DNA from: Cedecea colo
GTDB lineage: Bacteria; Pseudomonadota; Gammaproteobacteria; Enterobacterales; Enterobacteriaceae
Reading direction: 5' to 3'
Assembly: GCF_011808225.1 (NCBI RefSeq)
Contig: NZ_SOYS01000015.1
Coordinates: 1-47,542, forward strand
Length of the DNA stretch: 47,542 nt
Shown: piece by piece, positions 33,167 through 40,807 of the stretch
How the letters are laid out: each line of letters opens with the position of its first letter
Numbering within the stretch: the stretch's first letter is position 1
Notes under the pieces: model-generated
Seen by the model: only the letters and a program-made list of their open reading frames with translations
Database searches by the model: none
What the model was told of the DNA's origin: nothing
Program-made: the position numbers and the translations under genes

Positions 33167-34723
33167 TCATTTACCGGTCATCCCGTCCACAATTGCATTC
33201 TTGACAAACTCGACATGAGGGCCAAATACAATGTGAATATGATTATTTTTAGGCAGGAATACGCCGGAGCAACCTGAGTCTTTCAGCCGTTCATGATCCA
33301 CTAATTGCTGGTTGTACAAATCAATACGCAATCTTGTAATACAATTATCGGCATTTTTTATATTATCCTTACCGCCCAGCCCTTCGATAACCAGCGCTGC
33401 AATGTCCGCGTAGCGCTTATCTTTAAGTAACGTGTTGTGTCTTACTTCTTCCTCACGTCCAACGGTCTTGATATTGAATTTAACAATGGAGAAACGGAAT
33501 ACAATATAAAATACGACAAAGTTAACGGCTCCTAGTAATACCAGTTGTATCCAGTTAGTATTGTCATATAACAGGCCAAAAATACCGAAATCAAAAATAG
33601 TCCCGCGAATGTAGCCCATCGACACATGCAGGAAGGCCAGCGGCAGCGTCATTAACCCGCAAAGAATGGTATAAACCAGGAATAAACCCGGTGCGATAAA
33701 CAGGAACGAGAATTCCATAGGTTCGGTAACATTACCCAGGAAAGCGGTTAATACCACAGTCAGCAAAATACCTTTTACGGCCGGGCGATTGACTTTATAC
33801 GCCGCGTGGTACATTGCCAATCCTATTGCGGGAATACGGAACATTGCATTTAGCATCTCGGCGGGTGCCAGGTAAGAAGAAAGTTTAGGCATCAGCGACC
33901 AGTTCGGATCCTGTGGCCCCAAATCAAAAAGGATTTTGTTGGTAGCATTCAGGATGCCGGTATATTTCTGACCATCAATGATATAAGTGCCTCCAGCCTC
34001 GGTAAAGCGCACCAATGAATCCAGAACATGGTGAAGACCGAATGGAATTAGCGCTCTGTTCAGGAACCAATAGACCCCTACGCCAAATTTTTCATTCATG
34101 ACAACAAACGAAATGCTGGTCAGGAAATCGGTGATGGCATTCCATACAAAAGGAATAACCAGCCCGATGGGGATCATCCACAGGAAGGTAATGATGGGTA
34201 CTGACTTTTTGCCGCTAAAAAATGCGAAAGCTAATGGCAATTCCAGTTTATAGAATTTGTCGGTGACTTTGGCCGCAACCAGCCCGGAAATAATGCCCCC
34301 CATCGCTTCCAGCTGCACCGTTTGGATGCCGAGCACCAATCCTTGGCCGACCTCCGATAAATGGGTCTTCGCTAATGAACCGTCTAGTTTCAGCCAGACA
34401 TTCATCACGATAGCCAACGTAAGGTAGGCCAGCACTGAAGAAAAGACCGCGATGCCTTTCTCGTATTTAGCCACGCCATAAGCTACCCCCATTGCAAACA
34501 TCAGCGGGATGTTATTAAAGAGCACGGCGGTGATATCTTTCAGGCTCTGTATCGTAAGTTGAACACCCTCGTAGCCAAGAAACGGCGCTTTACTGATGAT
34601 ATAACTTTGCGTGAGAGCGCTGCATATTCCCATAATCATGCCAACAGGAGCCAAAACTGCTATGGGCAGCAGGAGAGAGCGCCCAAAGAGCTGTATCCCG
34701 TCCTTTATATTTTCTACTTTCAT
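33167..34723 (-). CDS. PTS EIICB component, glucose/maltose (MalX)-like
   Basis: This 518-residue inner-membrane protein imports and phosphorylates a sugar. The EIIC part (about residues 10-400) shows the glucose-family order: LLPIAVLAPVGMIMG, FNNIPLMFAMGVAYGVAKYE, GLHHVLDSLVRFTEAGGTY, GNVTEPMEFSFLFIAP. The EIIB domain (about 430-518) has the phosphorylation Cys in NADNCITRLRIDL. No EIIA domain is fused or adjacent, so it probably takes phosphate from the general EIIA-Glc (Crr), as MalX-type proteins do. The ATG at 34723 follows AAGG. It is divergent from a PRD-type regulator and cotranscribed with a fumarate-type lyase, so the imported sugar may carry an aspartate-like group. Confidence 0.92.
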   Translation of the reverse strand: MKVENIKDGIQLFGRSLLLPIAVLAPVGMIMGICSALTQSYIISKAPFLGYEGVQLTIQSLKDITAVLFNNIPLMFAMGVAYGVAKYEKGIAVFSSVLAYLTLAIVMNVWLKLDGSLAKTHLSEVGQGLVLGIQTVQLEAMGGIISGLVAAKVTDKFYKLELPLAFAFFSGKKSVPIITFLWMIPIGLVIPFVWNAITDFLTSISFVVMNEKFGVGVYWFLNRALIPFGLHHVLDSLVRFTEAGGTYIIDGQKYTGILNATNKILFDLGPQDPNWSLMPKLSSYLAPAEMLNAMFRIPAIGLAMYHAAYKVNRPAVKGILLTVVLTAFLGNVTEPMEFSFLFIAPGLFLVYTILCGLMTLPLAFLHVSMGYIRGTIFDFGIFGLLYDNTNWIQLVLLGAVNFVVFYIVFRFSIVKFNIKTVGREEEVRHNTLLKDKRYADIAALVIEGLGGKDNIKNADNCITRLRIDLYNQQLVDHERLKDSGCSGVFLPKNNHIHIVFGPHVEFVKNAIVDGMTGK

Positions 34724-34846
34724 AATAACCTTTGCTAAACGGTAAATGTAAGGTGGACAAAGACAGAGTGTTCGCGCTCAAGTCTACGTGAGGGGAGGAG
34801 GGCATCAAGGTCACTTTGTGAGGCTGCAAAAAATCAACATTTACCC

Positions 34847-34888
34847 CTAAAATCAGTCTGCTGTTTAGTTGCTGAGCGGGGATTTTAG
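34847..34888. promoter_or_regulatory. Inverted repeat in the divergent PTS/regulator region
   Basis: CTAAAATC (34847-34854) and GATTTTAG (34881-34888) are exact inverted copies 26 nt apart, midway between the divergent PTS and regulator genes. They could be the binding site of the BglG/Mga-like regulator. There is no T run, so it is not a terminator. Confidence 0.35.
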
Positions 34889-34922
34889 ATGTCTGCTCCG
34901 TCACAAATTAAAAAGTTATATG

Positions 34923-34950
34923 TTGACAATATTATTTGCATGCTTTAGAT
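34923..34950 (+). promoter_or_regulatory. Probable sigma-70 promoter of the BglG/Mga-like regulator
   Basis: A perfect -35 TTGACA (34923-34928) is followed after 16 nt by TTAGAT (34945-34950) with a TG-like extension. A start near 34957 would leave only about 10 nt before the GGAGG ribosome site. Confidence 0.5.
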
Positions 34951-34971
34951 GATTGAGGTGTTTAAGCGGAG

Positions 34972-36537
34972 GTGGCTATCAGTATTAACAGTTTCGATAT
35001 CAGTTTTTTAAGTTATATGCAGGAAAACGGCGAGCTACGCTTCAGCGATACCGTTAGCGTCTTCCCGGGAAAAAGTATTGTCGGCTTAAAAAGAAGCCAG
35101 TCGAGAATCAATTACTATTTACCTGATGATAAAAACATCGTCTGCGCCGGGAATGCTTTTCATTGCAGAATTAATTATAAGGAATACGCAAATTTTATTA
35201 GTGCTATTACTTTAAATAAATATCTTTCCTCAGAACATGAGCGGCTGACCTTAATATTGTTTTATTGTTTTCTATATGGAACCGTCAATACCTCGAAACT
35301 TTACCAGGATATCGGCGTTAGCCTCAGTACCAAAAAGAAAGACCTTAAAGTCCTGGTCGATTATTTGTCGCAGTTTGATCTGCATGTGGAAATTATTAAC
35401 CGCAAAGGGATCAGGATCGGAGGGAATGAACTGGCATTTCGCATTCTGATTATGAAGATTATTGCATCCATATGTGAGTTGAATCAGTTGGATCAGTTTA
35501 TGCCGCGCATAGCCAACAACCCTTATGAAAGGTTGATGTACCAGGGGTTAAGTGGGGATAAAGTGGTTCAGTCTGTTCGGTACCTGGATACCTTCAATGA
35601 GATTTTAAATCAATATCAGTTAAATCTTTCCTATCCAGGAAAGAAACTGCTACTCATTTACCTGATGATACTGGAAAAAAGACTGACCATCGATAATACG
35701 CAATTAAGCTTGCCTGCGATGAGAATCGCATTTCCTTTGCAGCCGGTGCTAAACAGTCCTGCGGAAAACGTTTTCATTAACCATTTTATAAATTCGCTTG
35801 ACCATAATTATTACAAAGTAATCTATATCGATATTATACTGTACCGTACGGTCACGCAGTTTGTTCAGAGCGTGCAGGAGAAAATGATTACGGGTATTAG
35901 CCATCATCGAGAGCTTTATGATGAGATATATATTTATATTCAAAAATGTATTATCCGAAAAACCTATTTATATGATGTACCTGACGTTAACTTACCGAAG
36001 ACTCAGAAGCATTATCCCGGTCTTTTTTCCTACGTTGAAGATGCCATAACCTGGACAGAAAAGCTTTATACTGTTCGATTTGATAAGAATCAAATTGCCA
36101 CTTTAAGTTTGATTTTAAAGAAATTTATTATTAACAGCAAGATGGCGGGTCGCAACAGAAAAAACATCGCTATCGTCACCACCTCAAGCATAGAGAAGGT
36201 GAAATTTTTCGCGGCAAATCTGAGGTGCTATGTTGATATCGGGGATTGTTTTAATGTAAATATTAATGAAACCTATAAACTGGAAGACTCGGATCATTTC
36301 CTGACCATCGTTTTTTCAAATCGTATTAGCATGCTGTTGCAGGATAAAAATATTCCCCATCTTAAAATAAATTATTATCTGCAGCCTACCGATATTGATA
36401 AACTAATAACCGCAGGTTTATCCAGTAATATTAACAGGAAAATCAACGCGGAGGATTTTTCTGCTGACATATTGAATATTCCCCGAAAGGATCTTGCGTT
36501 ATATCTGCAAGAAAAATATGGCGATCATTTTGCATGA
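34972..36537 (+). CDS. BglG/Mga-like (PRD-type) transcriptional regulator
   Basis: This roughly 520-residue protein is built like Mga/BglG-family regulators of PTS operons: an N-terminal HTH (SYMQENGELRFSDTVSVF, KRSQSRINYYL), a second HTH (TSKLYQDIGVSLSTKKKDLK), PRD-like helical repeats in the middle, and a C-terminal EIIB-like region (KNIAIVTTSSIEKVKFFAAN). The start is odd. The open frame begins at GTG 34972, but the strong GGAGG (34968-34972) overlaps that codon, so a start a few codons later, perhaps a rare ATC (34978), ATT (34984) or the ATG at 35017, is more likely. It is divergent from the PTS-lyase operon and probably its activator, controlled by PTS phosphorylation. Confidence 0.8.
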   Translation: MAISINSFDISFLSYMQENGELRFSDTVSVFPGKSIVGLKRSQSRINYYLPDDKNIVCAGNAFHCRINYKEYANFISAITLNKYLSSEHERLTLILFYCFLYGTVNTSKLYQDIGVSLSTKKKDLKVLVDYLSQFDLHVEIINRKGIRIGGNELAFRILIMKIIASICELNQLDQFMPRIANNPYERLMYQGLSGDKVVQSVRYLDTFNEILNQYQLNLSYPGKKLLLIYLMILEKRLTIDNTQLSLPAMRIAFPLQPVLNSPAENVFINHFINSLDHNYYKVIYIDIILYRTVTQFVQSVQEKMITGISHHRELYDEIYIYIQKCIIRKTYLYDVPDVNLPKTQKHYPGLFSYVEDAITWTEKLYTVRFDKNQIATLSLILKKFIINSKMAGRNRKNIAIVTTSSIEKVKFFAANLRCYVDIGDCFNVNINETYKLEDSDHFLTIVFSNRISMLLQDKNIPHLKINYYLQPTDIDKLITAGLSSNINRKINAEDFSADILNIPRKDLALYLQEKYGDHFA

Positions 36538-36702
36538 GCGTCATAAAGGCTAACAGGAGGCCGATCCTCATTCGTCCACGCCGCTGCGCCTTTAGTGAAG
36601 CAATCAGTGTGGACTTACCTGGCATTAGTAGTTACGGCGTAGAATTAATGAAAATTTACTCTTTACAGGAAACGAAGCAGAAGGAAGGAGTACTAAATAA
36701 AT
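36538..36702. other. Gene-free stretch between the regulator and the IS fragment
   Basis: I see no gene, terminator or repeat that I can support here. It ends at the edge of the IS3-type fragment. Confidence 0.4.
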
Positions 36703-37062
36703 AGCAGCCTTTTTTAGGCCTGTTTCATTCAGTGTACTGAACTGATAAAAAGCCAGTATTTCTGTCCTGTACGTCCGGTTAAACCGTTCGATAAAGGTGT
36801 TCTGTGTCGGCTTTTCCGGTTTAATAACTTCCAGTATTACACCATGTTCTTCAGCCTATTGCGTCAGCGACAGCAGCTCATAGCTATTATTCACTTGTAG
36901 CTTCAGTGGATATCCGCGATTTATCACTATCCTGTCCAGCGTCCTGACCAGTTTCTGGCCCGAAATATTCAGATCGGCCTCAATCGCCAGGGCTTCACGG
37001 TTAAATTCATCCACCGCTTTGAAGGTTCGAAAGCGTCTGCCACACGTCAGCAATTTCGCCGG
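36703..37062 (-). mobile_element. IS3-family transposase (OrfB) fragment 1
   Basis: The minus strand reads LTCGRRFRTFKAVDEFNREA, RTLDRIVINRGYPLKLQ, then after an internal TAG (36857-36855) AEEHGVILEVIKPEKPTQN, FIERFNRTYRTEILAF. This is the integrase core of an IS3-type OrfB. The second catalytic Asp of the DDE triad, normally in DNGPE, has become NNSYE, and the Trp before AEEHG is a stop. The 5' part of the transposase and both IS ends are missing, so it is an inactive relic. Confidence 0.8.
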
Positions 37063-37069
37063 GGCGGAG

Positions 37070-37186
37070 GGAAAACCAGATACACACCGGAAAAGATTCA
37101 CGCTTCAGTAGCTGGAAAAAACTTTCTGCAACTGCGTTGTCGTGGCAGTTACCACGACGGCTCATACTGGCCTCTAAACCCGTGGC
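37070..37186 (-). mobile_element. IS3-family transposase fragment 2, abutting fragment 1
   Basis: The minus strand reads GLEASMSRRGNCHDNAVAES then FFQLLKRE, the hallmark of a different IS3-group OrfB near its catalytic Glu. In an intact IS this region follows the sequence found in fragment 1, but here it comes first, so the two come from different elements joined end to end. The stretch 37187-37580 has no gene that I can support. Confidence 0.75.
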
Positions 37187-37580
37187 GATTCATTCATTAT
37201 TTTCTCCTTTATCAGTAAAATACTCTGGATGGATTATTGTTGTGGTTGTCAGTTATGCATAACCGGGCTGGTTCGCAGAAAATTATGCACTTGTTACAGG
37301 ATGGTGTAATGAATAATCAAAACCGGTGCGAAACAGTTTTGCCTGATGAATAGGAACGGTGAAACAGATGAAATAATAATGTGTTCATGTGGAGGGGGAT
37401 GTCTGGCTATTTCTTGTTTGTGGCCGGTTATCTTTAATTTCAGGGGACATTATCCTTATGGATAAGATGCGAATGTCTTTATCCGGTGGTGGCTCATCCC
37501 ACTGGTAATGCAGACTGTTGTTACTGAATTACCTGCCGGGCCAAGTTCATTCCCCGCCAGAGAGGCCTCCGGGGTCGGAT

Positions 37581-37700
37581 TCAGCCTTTCTGACGCGTTT
37601 TTGCCCGCTGGCTGGCATTCTTTACTGACGAGAGTGAGCGTTCCGGGAACAATTTTTGCAGTTCCGCAAAGGAAAGATGCAGATGCGCGTTGAGACGTTG
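37581..37700 (-). pseudogene. Cut-off seventh repeat of the Myb-like protein
   Basis: In frame with the gene at 37701-38684 after its TGA, these 39 codons complete a seventh repeat (ELQKLFPERSLSSVKNAS aligns with the LLAMFPDRSLSSIKNALT segment of repeat four). It ends at a TGA at 37581-37583. No start codon or ribosome site opens it, so it is not expressed on its own unless the stop is read through. Confidence 0.6.
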
Positions 37701-38684
37701 TCATTCCTCCGCTGACCATGGCTTGCGCAGCGTGTTGTTTGCCATGTGAATGCCCAGTTGAAAGGCTTTCTGACCCACGACTTTTGCTGACCGGCCGCTC
37801 AGACGCCGGGCAACGGCTCCCCCTTCCGCCGGGTAGAATTCCCGGAGGGTTTGTATTTCTGATGCCGTCCAGTCGCTGAGCGGGCGGGACAACCCCAGCT
37901 TGCGAGCCAGAGTGAACACCGACGAGCGGGACCGGCCCGGTAGCATCGTCAGAATGCTGTCCATGGTTTTGCTGGTTTCGTACCAGCGGATAAGGATAGC
38001 TTTCTCATCCTCGTGCCAGGCGGTGGTCACCGGTTTGCTGCCGGCCGGTACTGTCGGGAGCGCAACAGCGCCTTTTGCCCGTTTCAGACGAGTGAGGGCG
38101 TTTTTGATGGATGACAGACTTCGGTCGGGAAACATCGCCAGCAGATCCAGAGGTGAACGATGCCGGTTTTTACGAAGTAACAGCCATTCCTTCTCATCCC
38201 ACTGACGAGCCAGGGTATGGCCCGGCGACGCGAGGCCGAGTTCACGGGCTTTATGGCGGATGGCTTCATCTGTTTTATCCGGTAAACGACGCAGTATTTG
38301 CTGGCCTTCAGAAGGGTAGTGGTGATTCAGGCAGCTCAGTTCAGCCTGAGACCAGGCGTTTTCAGGGCGCGATAATCCCATTTTGCCTGCCATGGCCATC
38401 ACGGCGCTACGGTTTCTGCCCGGCAGCATGGCCAGGATGTCCTTTACTGGTTTGCGGTTGCCGTAATGGCGCAACAGGACTTCTTTTTCTGCCTCTCTCC
38501 AGCGTGGTGCTTTATTCTCTGCGCATTCAAGCCGTATGGCCATCCTTTTTATCGACATGGCTGTCCTGCCCAGGCGAGCGGCGATATCGGCCAACGCCAT
38601 GACCCGGTAATGCGTTTTCACGTAGTGCATTTCTGCGAGGGTCCAGCACATTCTGTGATTTCTTGCTTCAGGAGTGGTACCCAC
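37701..38684 (-). CDS. Protein of tandem Myb/SANT-like helical repeats, ended by an in-frame TGA
   Basis: This 327-residue, basic protein consists of six consecutive repeats of about 50 residues. Each begins with Trp-x3-Glu (WTLAE, WREAE, WSQAE, WDEKE, WHEDE, WTASE). A helix and a conserved segment follow, such as ILAMLPGRNRSAVMAMAGKM, GLSRP. This Trp spacing and three-helix pattern is that of Myb/SANT or homeodomain-like DNA-binding repeats. The frame stops at TGA 37701-37703, five residues into a seventh repeat (PWSAEE). Past the stop the same frame continues QRLNAHLHLSFAELQKLFPE, RSLSSVKNASQRAKTRQKG to 37581, completing repeat seven. The longer form was probably ancestral. It may bind DNA; its role is unknown. 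No strong ribosome site is visible at 38684. Confidence 0.7.
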   Translation of the reverse strand: MGTTPEARNHRMCWTLAEMHYVKTHYRVMALADIAARLGRTAMSIKRMAIRLECAENKAPRWREAEKEVLLRHYGNRKPVKDILAMLPGRNRSAVMAMAGKMGLSRPENAWSQAELSCLNHHYPSEGQQILRRLPDKTDEAIRHKARELGLASPGHTLARQWDEKEWLLLRKNRHRSPLDLLAMFPDRSLSSIKNALTRLKRAKGAVALPTVPAGSKPVTTAWHEDEKAILIRWYETSKTMDSILTMLPGRSRSSVFTLARKLGLSRPLSDWTASEIQTLREFYPAEGGAVARRLSGRSAKVVGQKAFQLGIHMANNTLRKPWSAEE

Positions 38685-39146
38685 TTTTACGTTCCCGCAT
38701 CTGTTCGCCTGCCCGTTATCATTCCCGTCTTAAACGATAATCAGCCCGGGTGAATAATTACTTTGTTAATTAATAATTACGTGTCTGAATTAAATGCAGT
38801 TATCGAAACACGTCATTATCGCACAAAATATATGCACGGCAGGCGTGATGCAATCGTTATTGACAATAAGCTGCCTGACGCTGTCTTTAGGATATTTCCA
38901 GCATGTGCTGTTATCTACTGGTACGAAAAGTCTTAATAAATGAATTTGAATCTTTTAGAAATTTTTTTCTTAAATGAGATAGGGTGCGGTTTTCCTGAGG
39001 AAATATATAATAACGTATGCAAATCGGTATTGTCCTGTTTACATCCTGAATATGCAACGCAATAATAAACGGCCTGCCGTTATATCTGATGCATGCCCCC
39101 TGAACTGGCAGGACGCCCAATAAAACATGAAATGGAGAACAAGTGG
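38685..39146. other. 462-nt AT-rich region before the tssB remnant
   Basis: No gene is visible. The region is AT-rich compared with the Myb-repeat gene and probably carries the promoters of the divergent Myb-repeat and tssB genes. I could not place a convincing -35/-10 pair. Confidence 0.35.
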
Positions 39147-39745
39147 ATGTCCCAAAGCTTCCAGAATGAAATCCCGAAGGCGCGCGTTAATATTTCGTTA
39201 GATTTACATACGGGAGGCGCGCAAAAAAAGGTTGAAATCCCTCTTAAGCTACTGAGTATTGGTGATTTTAGTAATGGAAAGGCGACCGGTACACTGTCCG
39301 AAAGAAGTAAAATAAATGTTAATAAAAACAATTTTAATTCAGTTCTCTCTGAACTGAACCCGGAAGTCAGCCTCACCGTAAAAAATACCCTCGCCGATGA
39401 TGGCTCTGAAGACAATGTCCGTCTGAGCTTCCGGGATATGAAAGACTTTGAGCCGGAGGCCGTCGCCCGTCAAATTCCCCAGCTGAAAGCGATGCTCGCC
39501 ATGCGTAATTTATTGCGCGACCTCAAATCGAATCTTCTTGATAACGTCACGTTCAGGAAAGAGCTGGAGAATATTCTTAAAGACCCGGCGTTACCGGCGC
39601 ACGCAACGTCGACAGCCTGCTCAATCAACAAATTCTGCCGGTGCTGAGTCAGCAGCTGCTGACCCACATGGCCGCGAAACAGAAACCGCACTCCCTGACG
39701 CTCGGCTGGAGTGAGGAAGAAGGGATTGGGCTGGAGTTTGATTAA
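39147..39745 (+). pseudogene. tssB: tssB'-'tssH fusion left by a T6SS core deletion
   Basis: TssB is the small sheath subunit of the type VI secretion tube. The ATG at 39147 (GGAG upstream) opens a TssB of normal sequence: QNEIPKARVNISLDLHTGGA, FRDMKDFEPEAVARQIPQLK, LRDLKSNLLDNVTFRKELEN ILKDPAL. It is intact to about residue 148. At 39585-39599 the frame runs into unrelated DNA and ends at 39647. In another frame the following bases read GARNVDSLLNQQILPVLSQQ through SLTLGWSEEEGIGLEFD, the C-terminus of the ClpV ATPase (TssH), ending at TAA 39745. The hexamer CCGGCG occurs on both sides of the junction. Everything normally between tssB and the end of tssH is gone, so this locus cannot build a sheath. 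Confidence 0.85.
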
Positions 39746-39770
39746 CAGGCTTATCTAAAGGGTAACAATT

Positions 39771-40412
39771 ATGGACAGCGCAAAAGAGATTGCCAGAGAT
39801 ATGCTTGAGGCCATTAATATTGATGGCTCTGGTTTTTGGGGCGCAATAGGAAAAGGTTTTATTTCATTTCCAGTCAGTCTTGCCTATCTGGGGTATGATT
39901 TTATTGATACTGAGCATCGCAGGGATAATCTGGATGATAAATTCAGGCTGGCTCGATTGGTTAAAAAAGGAGTATTTAATCATCAGGTTATTGAGCAAAT
40001 CATTAAGATCTCTCTCGAAGATTTTATTTCACACATTCACGCCGAAAAAATATCTTCTATCGTGAAAAATGTTTCTGGTTCGTTCATGGGGAAAATGGCG
40101 TTTACTGAACTAACGGGTGTGAAGCTGGGCGAAGCAATAGCATCCAGAGGTGTATCAGCCTTTTTTGCCGGAAGTTTGGCTGGTTTATTATTATCTGTCG
40201 GTGCTGAAACATCCAGAGCAATTTATACATCAAGAGACCTCGAAGACAGAAATCCTGTTTTGCACAATAAACTCCGACGTCTTGGTGACCTGGATCTTCT
40301 TTATTTTATTGTTGAAGATATCGTTAAGCCTTTTGAAAAAGCCTGTGAGGTCGGAAACAGAAATCCTGCCGAGTTTGATAAGGTATGCGAATACTTTTTT
40401 GGAGGGTTATGA
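39771..40412 (+). CDS. Hypothetical T6SS-linked protein, 213 aa
   Basis: I do not recognise the family. The protein has a Gly-rich stretch near residue 20 (GSGFWGAIGKGFISFPVSLA), a likely membrane-associated segment around residue 130-150 (SAFFAGSLAGLLLSVGAE) and a charged helical C-terminus. The start has a poor ribosome site (AAGGGTAAC). It begins 26 nt after the tssH remnant, and its stop overlaps the next start (ATGA), so the two are cotranslated. Position between the T6SS core relic and vgrG, and its AT-rich composition, suggest cargo: effector, immunity or accessory protein. Confidence 0.7.
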   Translation: MDSAKEIARDMLEAINIDGSGFWGAIGKGFISFPVSLAYLGYDFIDTEHRRDNLDDKFRLARLVKKGVFNHQVIEQIIKISLEDFISHIHAEKISSIVKNVSGSFMGKMAFTELTGVKLGEAIASRGVSAFFAGSLAGLLLSVGAETSRAIYTSRDLEDRNPVLHNKLRRLGDLDLLYFIVEDIVKPFEKACEVGNRNPAEFDKVCEYFFGGL

Positions 40413-40621
40413 AAATCAAGGTGGTTTTTCTGGTAATTCTTTCCCGATTAATTCGCGGGGCGGGGATGGGGCTGGGTGTTTCTGGTATTGCATTTACTAT
40501 TTGGTTTTTTTTCTTATCTTCAAGCGAATCCAGATATTTTTGGGGTATGTTTTCGATAGCAGAATTTTTTGCAGGCTATCTTATATATCGGTTCGCTTAT
40601 ACATATGTTTATGATGAATAA
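40409..40621 (+). CDS. Small membrane protein, 70 aa
   Basis: The protein has two hydrophobic stretches, MGLGVSGIAFTIWFFFLSSS and MFSIAEFFAGYLIYRFAYTY, consistent with a two-helix inner-membrane protein. ATG 40409 overlaps the stop of the upstream gene (ATGA) and has GGAGG close upstream. The overlap suggests it works with the 213-aa protein, for example as its immunity or membrane partner. I do not recognise it. Confidence 0.6.
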   Translation: MKIKVVFLVILSRLIRGAGMGLGVSGIAFTIWFFFLSSSESRYFWGMFSIAEFFAGYLIYRFAYTYVYDE

Positions 40622-40637
40622 TCGTAGGGTTTTGTCA

Positions 40638-40728
40638 CCCCCCTGGAAATCAATCAGGAAGATATTTACAACGTTCCACCAACAGGCATAGAGATAACGT
40701 GGCTATACGGTGGAGTCGCTAAATAAAA
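40638..40728 (+). pseudogene. Possible C-terminal scrap of a lost cargo gene
   Basis: The frame reads PLEINQEDIYNVPPTGIEIT then WLYGGVAK and a stop, without a start codon or ribosome site. It looks like the end of a protein whose 5' part has been lost, just before vgrG. The alternative is a chance frame. Confidence 0.25.
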
Positions 40729-40807
40729 TAATTTAAACCTTATGTCGTTGTCTTTCTCTCCATCACTGGTCATTCAGGATGCTGAAATATTACACGGAGT
40801 AAAGATC

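Noticed and set aside
39147-39647. TssB with a simple frameshift near its end
   Set aside because: The bases after the junction do not restore a TssB C-terminus in any frame; they encode a TssH/ClpV-type C-terminus, so a deletion fusion explains it better.
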